Below the pieces are notes generated by a model. It was given only the letters and a program-made list of their open reading frames with translations, searched no databases and was not told the origin of the DNA. From positions 6,334 through 31,562 of the forward strand of contig DEKO01000005.1 in NCBI GenBank assembly GCA_002353885.1: a stretch of 25,229 nucleotides of DNA. Reading direction: 5' to 3'. The position numbers and the translations under genes were made by a program. This document shows positions 15,219 through 21,579 of the stretch, one piece after another (position 1 is the stretch's first letter; every line of letters begins with the position of its first letter). The stretch comes from Porphyromonadaceae bacterium UBA2720. Its GTDB lineage: Bacteria > Bacteroidota > Bacteroidia > Bacteroidales > Muribaculaceae.

Positions 15219-16119
15219 CGATATGCTCCTTCTGTGCCTTGCTGAGTTTCACCTTCATCTCGTCAAAGCCATAACCATAGACACCATTGACGTTGGTCTT
15301 TGTGATGAAAGCCTTGTCATCCACAGCCTTGATGATGCGTGCAATGTTGACACTTTCGAGTTTGCGGCACATGACCAAGATGACCTTGACGGGCTTCTTG
15401 GTGTACCAGCCAGTTCCATCCAGAACTGTGCAACCACGGTGTGCATCGCCTGTGATGGCATCGGCAATCTGCTGCCACTTGTCACTGAAAATCATGTATT
15501 GCACAGCCTGACGGCTATTGTTGATGACCATGTCTGCCACTATCGAGTCGATAATCATAAACACAAGACCATAGACAATCTTGTCGGGGCTGTGGAAGAT
15601 GAGGTAGCTAGACGAGATGATGCACATATCGCAGTACAACATCATTCGCCCGAACGATATGTTGGTGTGCTTAGTGACCATGGCCGCAACAATGTCTGTA
15701 CCGCCGCTGCTGCCATTGTGCGAGAAGGTAATGCCCAGTCCCATGCCGCACAGCGCCGAACCGATGATGATGTTCATGAATGGCTGTTGCTGCACCAGCG
15801 GCTGATAGCTCCATGGGTCCATGAGCATGATGAGAATCGATGCGACAGTAGCACCGAAGATGGTGCGGATGACAAACTGCTTGCCCACGGTGTGAAATGC
15901 AATGATGAGTAGCAGGATGTTGATGGCGTAGTTGGTGATACCAACATTCCAGCCGAAGGCAAATCGGCATAACGATGCCAAACCGACCACACCGCCGGTA
16001 ACCACCTTCTCGGGGAGAATGAATGTTGTGAATCCCAAGGCATAGAGGAAAAGTCCAAAGACAATCATGATGTAGTCCTTGGAGTAGATGAGCAATTTTT
16101 GACCCGAAACTTTATTCAT
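15190..16119 (-). CDS. YitT-family multi-pass membrane protein with DUF2179 domain
   Basis: A 309-aa inner-membrane protein. The N-terminal two thirds contain about five to six hydrophobic segments (for example MIVFGLFLYALGFTTFIL, YAINILLLIIAFHTVG, FGATVASILIML, FMNIIIGSALCGMGLGITF) and the family motif NGSSGGTDIVAAM. The last 80-90 residues are a soluble DUF2179-type ferredoxin-like domain (RGCTVLDGTGWYTKKPVKVILVMCRK... shape). The family is widespread in Firmicutes and Bacteroidetes; the transported substrate is unknown. It probably heads an operon with two outer-membrane barrels, the first of which overlaps its 3' end. Confidence 0.93.
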   Translation of the reverse strand: MNKVSGQKLLIYSKDYIMIVFGLFLYALGFTTFILPEKVVTGGVVGLASLCRFAFGWNVGITNYAINILLLIIAFHTVGKQFVIRTIFGATVASILIMLMDPWSYQPLVQQQPFMNIIIGSALCGMGLGITFSHNGSSGGTDIVAAMVTKHTNISFGRMMLYCDMCIISSSYLIFHSPDKIVYGLVFMIIDSIVADMVINNSRQAVQYMIFSDKWQQIADAITGDAHRGCTVLDGTGWYTKKPVKVILVMCRKLESVNIARIIKAVDDKAFITKTNVNGVYGYGFDEMKVKLSKAQKEHIDEETQPHNG

Positions 16120-16147
16120 TATCCAAATAATCTTGTAATTCTGGCTG

Positions 16148-16155
16148 CGAAATTA
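16148..16155 (-). promoter_or_regulatory. Possible -7 element of the YitT gene
   Basis: Minus-strand TAATTTCG differs by one base from TAnnTTTG and is spaced for a leader of about 20-25 nt before ATG 16119. No TTTG at -33. Confidence 0.35.
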
Positions 16156-16193
16156 CAAAATTGCAGTGAGATAGGAATAATTTTTGACCGATT

Positions 16194-16227
16194 TTTGCTG
16201 CTATGTGGCCAAAAAGCCGTAATTTTG
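16194..16227 (+). promoter_or_regulatory. Promoter of the holin-family gene
   Basis: TTTG (16194-16197), 22-nt spacer and TAATTTTG (16220-16227). The leader is about 58 nt. Confidence 0.6.
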
Positions 16228-16290
16228 CCTCCATTGAGGACCATAGGAAACTCAGTATTAACAATCGTTGCGGCAACAATACAAACGAAT

Positions 16291-16626
16291 ATGATAGCCA
16301 GATTTATTATTTCGGCCTTGGCGGTGTGGATCACCGCTTGGACGCTGGACGGAGTGACCGTCGAACCTTGGTGGGCTGCCCTGCTGGTGGCCGCCGTGCT
16401 GGGACTGATCAACACGTTTATCCGCCCCATTGTCAAGTTTTTCTCTCTACCCATCAACATCTTGACCTTGGGGCTGTTCACCCTGGTGATCAACGCCCTG
16501 ATGGTGATGCTGTGCAGTTGGATGATGAGCAACCACTTCAAAGTTGAGGGTTTCTTGTGGGCCTTGGCCTTCAGCATTGTCATGGCGCTGGTCAACTGGG
16601 TGTTGAGCCTGTTTGTCAAGAAGTAG
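16291..16626 (+). CDS. Small 4-TM phage-holin-family membrane protein (PF04020-type)
   Basis: A 111-aa protein almost wholly made of four hydrophobic helices (FIISALAVWITAWTL; WWAALLVAAVLGLI; ILTLGLFTLVINALMVML; FLWALAFSIVMALVNWVLSLF). The central NTFIRPIVKFFSLPINILTLG block is the hallmark of the phage holin family IV/YvlD-like proteins. Despite the name these are chromosomal, not lytic, in most bacteria, and the role in the inner membrane is unknown. ATG 16291 was chosen because it begins at the conserved hydrophobic N-terminus and lies downstream of the promoter; longer upstream frames would start before it. It is a single-gene unit. Confidence 0.92.
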   Translation: MIARFIISALAVWITAWTLDGVTVEPWWAALLVAAVLGLINTFIRPIVKFFSLPINILTLGLFTLVINALMVMLCSWMMSNHFKVEGFLWALAFSIVMALVNWVLSLFVKK

Positions 16627-16650
16627 TTGGCATTACCTGACCCCAATAAT

Positions 16651-16690
16651 ACCGGGGTGCGACCATTCGGTTGGTCGCACCCCGGTTTGT
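16651..16690. terminator. Strong bidirectional terminator
   Basis: ACCGGGGTGCGACCA (16651-16665) and TGGTCGCACCCCGGT (16672-16686) are a perfect 15-bp stem with a 6-nt loop, between the convergent holin-family and modular dockerin genes. The tail TTTGTT follows on the plus strand. Confidence 0.88.
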
Positions 16691-16708
16691 TAATCTCTTG
16701 CCCCAAAA

Positions 16709-18853
16709 CTACTGTTGCAAGCCAAGCATGATATTGACCACCTCGTTGACGTCACTCACGTCGATCGAGCCGAGTCCATCAACATTGGCATTGGGATAGT
16801 CAGCGGCATTCTCGGTGCCCAACATGATGTTGACAAGCACACCGATGTCGCCCACATCAACAAATCCGTCTCCATTGACGTCGCCATGCAGAACCGGAGC
16901 AGGGAATCCCAACACATCCATCTTGATACCTTCTTCACCAATGGTCAGCACGAAGGTGTAGGTGCCAGCCTCGTTGATGTGGAAGTTCTTGTGGCCATCA
17001 GTAGCCAATGGGATGTCATTGCACCATCCGGCGTGAATCAAGTAGTAAGCCTCTTCCTCACTGGCGACGATTCCGCCATACCACAAGTCGCCATAGTTAA
17101 TGACAAACTCAGTGTTCTCGGCAAACTCGGCAGTAGCCTCGAGCACGCCCTCGTTGTCGACAAACTCGACATCGACCCACTCGGCACCATCCTCGTTGAG
17201 TCCGTAATGCAGCAAGTACTTGGGCTCGGGCTGGGGTTCCTCAATCTTCTCGGCAGTGGCGGTGAGCACGTTCTCCTCGCCCAAAGTCAGCGTGAACGTC
17301 ACGTTGTACTTGCCGGCCTCGGCAATGGACAGCGTCTGGTTACCCTGCATGGGAACCTCCCACACCTGCCAGGTGTGGTTGGCGGTCACCTTGTACTCGT
17401 AGCCCTTGGCCTCAAGTTCGACATTCTCCTTGACCAGCTGGTAGCTGCCATCTTCTTGCAGAGCCATGTCGTTGGCGGTCAGCTCGGGATTCCAGGCGGC
17501 ACCCACCAGGGCCGAGTCGCCAACGATGGTGTAGCTTGTGATCTCGACAGGTTGCTCCTCTATCTTCTCGGCAGTGGCTGTCAGCACGTTCTCCTCGCCC
17601 AAAGTCAGCGTGAACGTCACGTTGTACTTGCCGGCCTCGGCGATGGACAGCGTCTGGTTGCCCTGCATGGGAACCTCAAAGACGCCCCAGCTGTGGTTGG
17701 CGGTCACCTTGTACTCGTAGCCCTTGGCCTCAAGCTCAAGGTTCTCCTTGACCAGCTTATAGGTGTCGTCCTCTTGCAGAACCATATCGTTGGCGGTCAG
17801 CTCGGGATTCCAGGCGGCACCCACCAGGGCCGAGTCGCCAACGATGGTGTAGCTTGTGATCTCGACAGGTTGCTCCTCTATCTTCTCGGCTGTGGCTGTC
17901 AGCACGTTCTCCTCGCCCAAAGTCAGCGTGAACGTCACGTTGTACTTGCCGGCCTCGGCAATGGACAGCGTCTGGTTGCCGCTCTGGGGAACGGCCCAGT
18001 CCCAAGAGTGGTCACGCACCACCTTGTACTCGTAGCCCTGGGCATTAAGTTCGACATTCTCCTTGACCAGCTGGTAACTGCCATCGTCTTGCAGCGTCAT
18101 CAGGTTGGCCTCGTCGCCGGTGCTCCAGTTCGAGCCCATGAGTGCCTCGTCACCGGCAATGGTGTAGTTGTGCTCGATGACAACATCCTCGACCTTCTCG
18201 GCCACAGCGGTGAGCGTGCTGCTTGACGCATCGTCGCCCAAAGTCAGCGTGAACGTCACGTTGTACTTGCCGTCCTCAGCGATGGTCAGCGTATCGTTAC
18301 CCTGCTGGGGAACCTCCCAGAGGCTCCAGGCATGGTTGCCAACCACCTTGTACTGATAGCTGCCTGCGCCGAGCTGGACATCAGCTTTCACCAGCTGGTA
18401 GGTGCCGTCGCCTTGCAGCGTCATGTCGTTGTCAGTGGCGGCAGGGTCCCAGTTTGCTCCCATCAGAGTCGCATCGCCTGCGATGGTATAGCTCGTGATC
18501 TCGATGGGTGGGTTGGTGGTCTCATACAGCCCGTAATTGCCATTGACGGGATAGGTGAAGAAGTTGTCTCCGTCCTGCAGAGGAATGTTTTGCGTCTGCA
18601 CACCGTCCTTGTTGAAGATGATAAACCGCCCGGTCCCCTCGAGCGTCATCTTGTAGTACTGCATGCCGTTGACCTCGGTGAGCGTGGCAGCCTCGGTGAT
18701 GAGTGTGCCAGGCCAACCTCCAAACTGCTCAGGGCTCCATGTGTAGACATTGAATGTGGGGTCATCAGTCGCCACATAGACGTCGGCAGCCCTTGCCTGC
18801 AGCCCGACTATCATCATCGTCAGCAGGCTCATGAATAGCGTAAACTTTTTCAT
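16709..18853 (-). CDS. Secreted modular starch-binding-like protein with four X25-like repeats and dockerin
   Basis: A 714-aa exported protein with no catalytic domain seen. Start ATG 18853 opens a signal peptide (KKFTLFMSLLTMMIVGLQARA). Next comes a starch-binding module 26-like domain (VYTWSPEQFGGWPGT, FIIFNKDG; about 24-110). Four repeats of about 105 aa follow (about 118-545), each running YTIxGDxxLxGxxW... YEYKVxxNHxW... GNxTLSIAEAGKYNVTFTLTL, like the pullulanase/amylase X25 module. A beta-rich domain (about 550-650) is followed by a C-terminal type I dockerin with two Ca2+ loops (GDVNGDGFVDVGD and NVDGLGSIDVSD). It probably binds alpha-glucan outside the cell and docks to a partner through the dockerin. 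Repeats 3 and 4 are nearly identical in DNA. The function is inferred from modules only. Confidence 0.85.
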   Translation of the reverse strand: MKKFTLFMSLLTMMIVGLQARAADVYVATDDPTFNVYTWSPEQFGGWPGTLITEAATLTEVNGMQYYKMTLEGTGRFIIFNKDGVQTQNIPLQDGDNFFTYPVNGNYGLYETTNPPIEITSYTIAGDATLMGANWDPAATDNDMTLQGDGTYQLVKADVQLGAGSYQYKVVGNHAWSLWEVPQQGNDTLTIAEDGKYNVTFTLTLGDDASSSTLTAVAEKVEDVVIEHNYTIAGDEALMGSNWSTGDEANLMTLQDDGSYQLVKENVELNAQGYEYKVVRDHSWDWAVPQSGNQTLSIAEAGKYNVTFTLTLGEENVLTATAEKIEEQPVEITSYTIVGDSALVGAAWNPELTANDMVLQEDDTYKLVKENLELEAKGYEYKVTANHSWGVFEVPMQGNQTLSIAEAGKYNVTFTLTLGEENVLTATAEKIEEQPVEITSYTIVGDSALVGAAWNPELTANDMALQEDGSYQLVKENVELEAKGYEYKVTANHTWQVWEVPMQGNQTLSIAEAGKYNVTFTLTLGEENVLTATAEKIEEPQPEPKYLLHYGLNEDGAEWVDVEFVDNEGVLEATAEFAENTEFVINYGDLWYGGIVASEEEAYYLIHAGWCNDIPLATDGHKNFHINEAGTYTFVLTIGEEGIKMDVLGFPAPVLHGDVNGDGFVDVGDIGVLVNIMLGTENAADYPNANVDGLGSIDVSDVNEVVNIMLGLQQ
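17244..17879 (-). repeat. Two tandem 318-bp near-identical repeat units within the modular gene
   Basis: The marker ATCTTCT recurs at 17244, 17562 and 17880, exactly 318 bp (106 codons) apart. Long stretches, such as the roughly 90 bp around 17490-17575 and 17808-17893, look identical. The two further repeats (about 17880-18190 and 18191-18505) are more divergent. Confidence 0.9.
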
Positions 18854-19059
18854 AAGGTTGTTTTGTTTAAGTAAAATAAATAATAGTTTCTGAGTGGTTC
18901 CTAACATGTATTAGGCCATGCTTGTATTCTCAAGATTTAATACCACAAAAATAACAAAACACCTTAATAACATAACACTCAAACGATAGCAAAAACAACA
19001 AATCGTCACGCAAACGATTGCGTGAGCAAAATGCTGTAAGTTCAACTAAGGTCAGTCCT
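18854..19059. promoter_or_regulatory. Leader and upstream region of the modular gene
   Basis: This AT-rich gap has no gene. A minus-strand TATTTTTG (18946-18953) is the best -7 candidate, without a good -33 element, giving a leader of about 85 nt that contains a small CCTAA-TACATG-TTAGG hairpin (18899-18914). At 19006-19025 a perfect TCACGCAA-ACGA-TTGCGTGA inverted repeat lies about 60 bp upstream of the -7 element and could be an operator. Confidence 0.45.
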
Positions 19060-19266
19060 AATTAACTCAAGTTTCGCAAGTAGCTACTTTTCGGTAGTTA
19101 AAGGAGTTTCTATTCTGTAGTTAAAGGAGTTAAGTAGTTAAAGTAGTTAAGACGGATGTCTTGTTGCTTCTTGTCAGGAGTTAACTACTAAAAGTATCGT
19201 CTTAACTCCCTTTAACTCCTTAACTACTTAACTACTAAAAAAAGTAACTCAGAAACTTGAGTAATT
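19060..19266. mobile_element. MITE-like element with terminal inverted repeats and GTAGTTAA arms
   Basis: Ends AATTAACTCAAGTTTC (19060-19075) and GAAACTTGAGTAATT (19252-19266) are inverted repeats differing by one indel. Inside, a GTAGTTAA/GGAGTTAA-rich arm (about 19117-19154) is the near reverse complement of a second arm (about 19198-19235), with a roughly 43-nt spacer. It codes for nothing. The right end covers the first two bases of the tta that is the tdk stop codon on the minus strand. Confidence 0.65.
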
Positions 19267-19909
19267 AAGTGAACAGGGTGAGCCCAGCGTCGAAGTTGAT
19301 GGCATTGCGGTTGGCACTCTCGATGCGCCGATTGCGCCAACAGCTGCGACAGAGCGCCACATACTTGTCGTCGCCTCCAATCTCGACCTGAGCCCCATCG
19401 GTGACGATGTTGCCCTGGCCGTCAATGCGTGCGTTGATGATGGTCTTGCGGCCACAGGAGCAAGTCGACTTGACCTCGTCGATGGTGTCGGCTAGCTCAA
19501 ACAACCGTCGACTGCCCTCAAAGAGTCGGCTCTGGAAGTCGGTTCTCAGACCATAGCAGACCACATTTGTCCCAAACTCATCGACCACTCTTGCCAGTTG
19601 GTCGACCTGTTGCTCGTGCAGAAACTGCGACTCGTCGATGAGTATCCAGTCAAACACCATCTGGTTCTGGTCGCAATGCTTCTTGATGGCCTGATAGAGG
19701 TCGGTAGTGGGATAAATCCACTCACAACGACGTTCGATGCCGATGCGTGAGCGTATGACATTGTCCTTCTCACGGTCATCGATGATGGGCTTCATGCACA
19801 GATAGCGCATGCCCCGCTCCTCGAAGTTATAGGCCTGTGTGAGCAGCATTGCGGTCTTGGCCGACCCCATGGTGCCATAGCGGAAATATAGTTTGCCAAT
19901 GCGGTTCAT
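19265..19909 (-). CDS. tdk: Thymidine kinase (type II)
   Basis: A 214-aa cytosolic salvage enzyme that phosphorylates thymidine/deoxyuridine with ATP. It has the P-loop GTMGSAKT (12-19), LIDESQF with catalytic E93, the lasso/active-site region VCYGLRTDF, and a zinc site from CSC (C150, C152) and CRSC (C187, C190). All are typical of the TK1/type II family, and the length is normal. ATG 19909 was chosen because family members begin just before the (G)KLYFRYG strand and the promoter at 19933-19940 lies between it and earlier in-frame ATGs. The stop TAA overlaps the right end of the MITE-like element. Confidence 0.97.
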   Translation of the reverse strand: MNRIGKLYFRYGTMGSAKTAMLLTQAYNFEERGMRYLCMKPIIDDREKDNVIRSRIGIERRCEWIYPTTDLYQAIKKHCDQNQMVFDWILIDESQFLHEQQVDQLARVVDEFGTNVVCYGLRTDFQSRLFEGSRRLFELADTIDEVKSTCSCGRKTIINARIDGQGNIVTDGAQVEIGGDDKYVALCRSCWRNRRIESANRNAINFDAGLTLFT

Positions 19910-19932
19910 AACGAGATTGCTTTTTGTGCCCA

Positions 19933-19940
19933 CAAAGTTA
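19933..19940 (-). promoter_or_regulatory. -7 element of tdk promoter
   Basis: Minus-strand TAACTTTG matches TAnnTTTG; the leader would be about 17-20 nt. The -33 region is weak. Confidence 0.6.
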
Positions 19941-20011
19941 GCAATTCTTGCTGAGCCCACCATCATCGGCCGACACAAAAGTTATTAACACCCTGGTGTG
20001 ATGGTGACGAT

Positions 20012-20434
20012 TCACACCTGGTCATTATCGTCGGCTGTTGTTGCAGGTAGGAGTCCCGCTATCAGCGCACGGTCATAGTTGCCGAACCATTCCTCCAACT
20101 TTTTCTCGGCCTTGGCTTTGATTTCGGGTGTGACATATCGGGCAGCCGAGTATAGCGCATAGGCCAGTGCGGCAAAGTCGTCGGTGAATCCAAGTGCGAT
20201 AATCGAGTCGGGAATCATGTCGATGGGCAGGATGAAATAGCCCAGCGCTCCATAGATCTTGAGTTTGTCCTTGATGGGCATATCTCCATCTTTGGCCAGA
20301 TAATAAAGCACCAGTGCAGCATAGACCACCTTGATGCCCGCCTTCTTGGCCACTTGCTTGATTTTTTCCCACAAGCCTGAGTCGGAGAAGTTATTCCGAT
20401 AGGCCTCAAAGTCCAGAATCTTATTGTTTGCCAT
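20012..20434 (-). CDS. YkvA/DUF1232-family protein
   Basis: A 140-aa protein with the DUF1232 core: VVYAALVLYYLAKDGDMPIKDKLKIYGALGYFILPIDMIPDS and GFTDDFAAL, in which LPxDxIPD is the diagnostic motif. Two hydrophobic stretches suggest membrane association. The C-terminus is charged (KAKAEKKLEEWFG). ATG 20434 was chosen since the sequence upstream is promoter-like AT-rich DNA shared with the divergent DUF4923 gene. The biochemical function of the family is unknown. Confidence 0.92.
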   Translation of the reverse strand: MANNKILDFEAYRNNFSDSGLWEKIKQVAKKAGIKVVYAALVLYYLAKDGDMPIKDKLKIYGALGYFILPIDMIPDSIIALGFTDDFAALAYALYSAARYVTPEIKAKAEKKLEEWFGNYDRALIAGLLPATTADDNDQV

Positions 20435-20533
20435 TTTTTGATAACATTGAATGTTTTCAACCGATAATAAGCAAAATACGTGCCAAAAAATAATTTTTTC
20501 TGCGAAAAATAAGATACATATCAAGTTTTTTTG

Positions 20534-20541
20534 TACTTTTG
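20534..20541 (+). promoter_or_regulatory. -7 element of the DUF4923 lipoprotein gene
   Basis: TACTTTTG matches TAnnTTTG and lies 41 nt before ATG 20583; no TTTG at -33. Confidence 0.6.
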
Positions 20542-20582
20542 CCCCCAATGAACGTACAAACCAAATAAAATATTCAAGCATT

Positions 20583-21230
20583 ATGAAAAAAGGTATTATC
20601 GCAATTCTTGCAGCTGTGGCACTGTTGGCCACCAGCTGCGGCATGGGTATGAACAACACCGGTTATGGTTATGGCTATGGCACAAACACGGGCTATGGCA
20701 CGGGCGGCAGTGTGCTGGGCAATGTGCTGGGCAGCATTCTGGGCAATGTGTTGCTGGGCGGCTATGGCTTTGACGCATCGAGTCTGGCCGGCAACTGGAA
20801 CTACAACGGCGCCAGCGCAGCCTTTACTAACCAGCAGACACTGAACAAGGCCGGTGGTGTGAACGCCGCCAACAGCCTGATTCAGTCGCTGGCTCCCAAC
20901 TTCCAGGCCGCAGGCATCACCAAGAGGAACACATCGTTCAACTTTGGCACAGACAAAACGTTCAATGCTCAAGTCAACGGCATCCCCTTCAACGGCACCT
21001 ACACGTTCAACAAGGCCAATGGCGAGATTGCTCTGAAGACCGCCGCACAGACCATCAAGGGCAATGTGATGAAGACCAACAATGGCATCGCACTGATGTT
21101 TGACGCCAACCAGATGACCACTCTGCTGCAAAAGGTGGGCAAGGTCAACAATGCCACTGCTGTGGCTGCCGTCAAGCAGCTGGCCCAGAGCCAGAATGGT
21201 GCCCGCGTGGGCTTTGAACTGACCAAGTAA
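20583..21230 (+). CDS. DUF4923-family lipoprotein
   Basis: A 215-aa exported lipoprotein. The signal peptide KKGIIAILAAVALLATSC ends in a lipobox with lipidated Cys19. A Gly/Tyr-rich low-complexity linker (TGYGYGYGTNTGYGTGG) and a GxxxG-rich segment (VLGNVLGSILGNVLLGG) follow. The remaining domain (LAGNWNYNGASAAF, LNKAGGVNAA, FNFGTDKTFNAQVNG, GTYTFNKANGEI, IALMFDANQMTTLL) matches the Bacteroidetes DUF4923 beta-rich fold as I recall it. It is a single gene with its own promoter and strong terminator. Function unknown; location is the periplasmic face of a membrane or the cell surface. Confidence 0.9.
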   Translation: MKKGIIAILAAVALLATSCGMGMNNTGYGYGYGTNTGYGTGGSVLGNVLGSILGNVLLGGYGFDASSLAGNWNYNGASAAFTNQQTLNKAGGVNAANSLIQSLAPNFQAAGITKRNTSFNFGTDKTFNAQVNGIPFNGTYTFNKANGEIALKTAAQTIKGNVMKTNNGIALMFDANQMTTLLQKVGKVNNATAVAAVKQLAQSQNGARVGFELTK

Positions 21231-21254
21231 CCCCTTCCACTATAGGGAGACTCA

Positions 21255-21297
21255 CACAGCAGCCACGAGTTTTGTTGCTCGTGGCTGTTGTGATTTT
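21255..21297 (+). terminator. Terminator of the DUF4923 gene
   Basis: CACAGCAGCCACGAG (21255-21269) pairs with CTCGTGGCTGTTGTG (21278-21292), one G-U pair, followed by ATTTTGTTG. Confidence 0.85.
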
Positions 21298-21378
21298 GTT
21301 GTACTGCCTTATATATAATGTATCAATCGGAGGGTGGTACGTTTTTTTGCAAAAACAGCGAAATTTTTCTTGAAATTG

Positions 21379-21408
21379 TTGTCGGGTGCAAAAAAAGTTG
21401 TACCTTTG
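21379..21408 (+). promoter_or_regulatory. Promoter of the SRP RNA gene
   Basis: TTG (21379-21381), 19-nt spacer and TACCTTTG (21401-21408); the RNA stem begins six bases later. Confidence 0.75.
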
Positions 21409-21413
21409 CAGCC

Positions 21414-21509
21414 GGGTAAGTCCTACACGGCCAGCTCCCCGTAAATCCCCCAGGTCTTGACCGAAGCAAGGGTAGCGGGTTGTAGCGGCGCGATGTAGTT
21501 CGCTTACCC
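21414..21509 (+). ncRNA. ffs: Small signal recognition particle RNA (4.5S type)
   Basis: About 96 nt that fold into one long hairpin. The ends GGGTAAG (21414-21420) and CTTACCC (21503-21509) pair, then CTACA with TGTAG. The apical domain reads CCCCAGG...AGCAAGGGTAG, matching the conserved 5' CAGG and 3' AGCA sides of the asymmetric loop that binds the Ffh M domain. The apical loop is TCT-TGAC-CGA, a URRC-like loop rather than GGAA. A T-rich TTCTTTTGT follows as the terminator tail. The RNA pairs with Ffh to target membrane and secreted proteins. The remaining DUF4923-CotH gap shows nothing else, apart from a CCTGAA triplicate at about 21534-21550. Confidence 0.92.
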
Positions 21510-21579
21510 TTCTTTTGTATATACCCCCTTCACCTGAACCTGAACCTGATGATGGTGAGCATCAAATAAGGCTACAACC

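Noticed and set aside
15142..15912. 256-codon open frame on the plus strand
   Set aside because: Antisense to the YitT gene; composition (Asp/His/Val-rich) is that of a shadow frame.
16291..16626. Prophage remnant (holin)
   Set aside because: The family name is historical; no other phage gene is present and the protein is a single chromosomal unit.
16715..18226. 503-codon open frame on the plus strand
   Set aside because: It is antisense to the X25 repeats of the modular gene; its translation is just the repeat pattern in reverse, with no recognised domain, and the minus frame has a signal peptide and dockerin.
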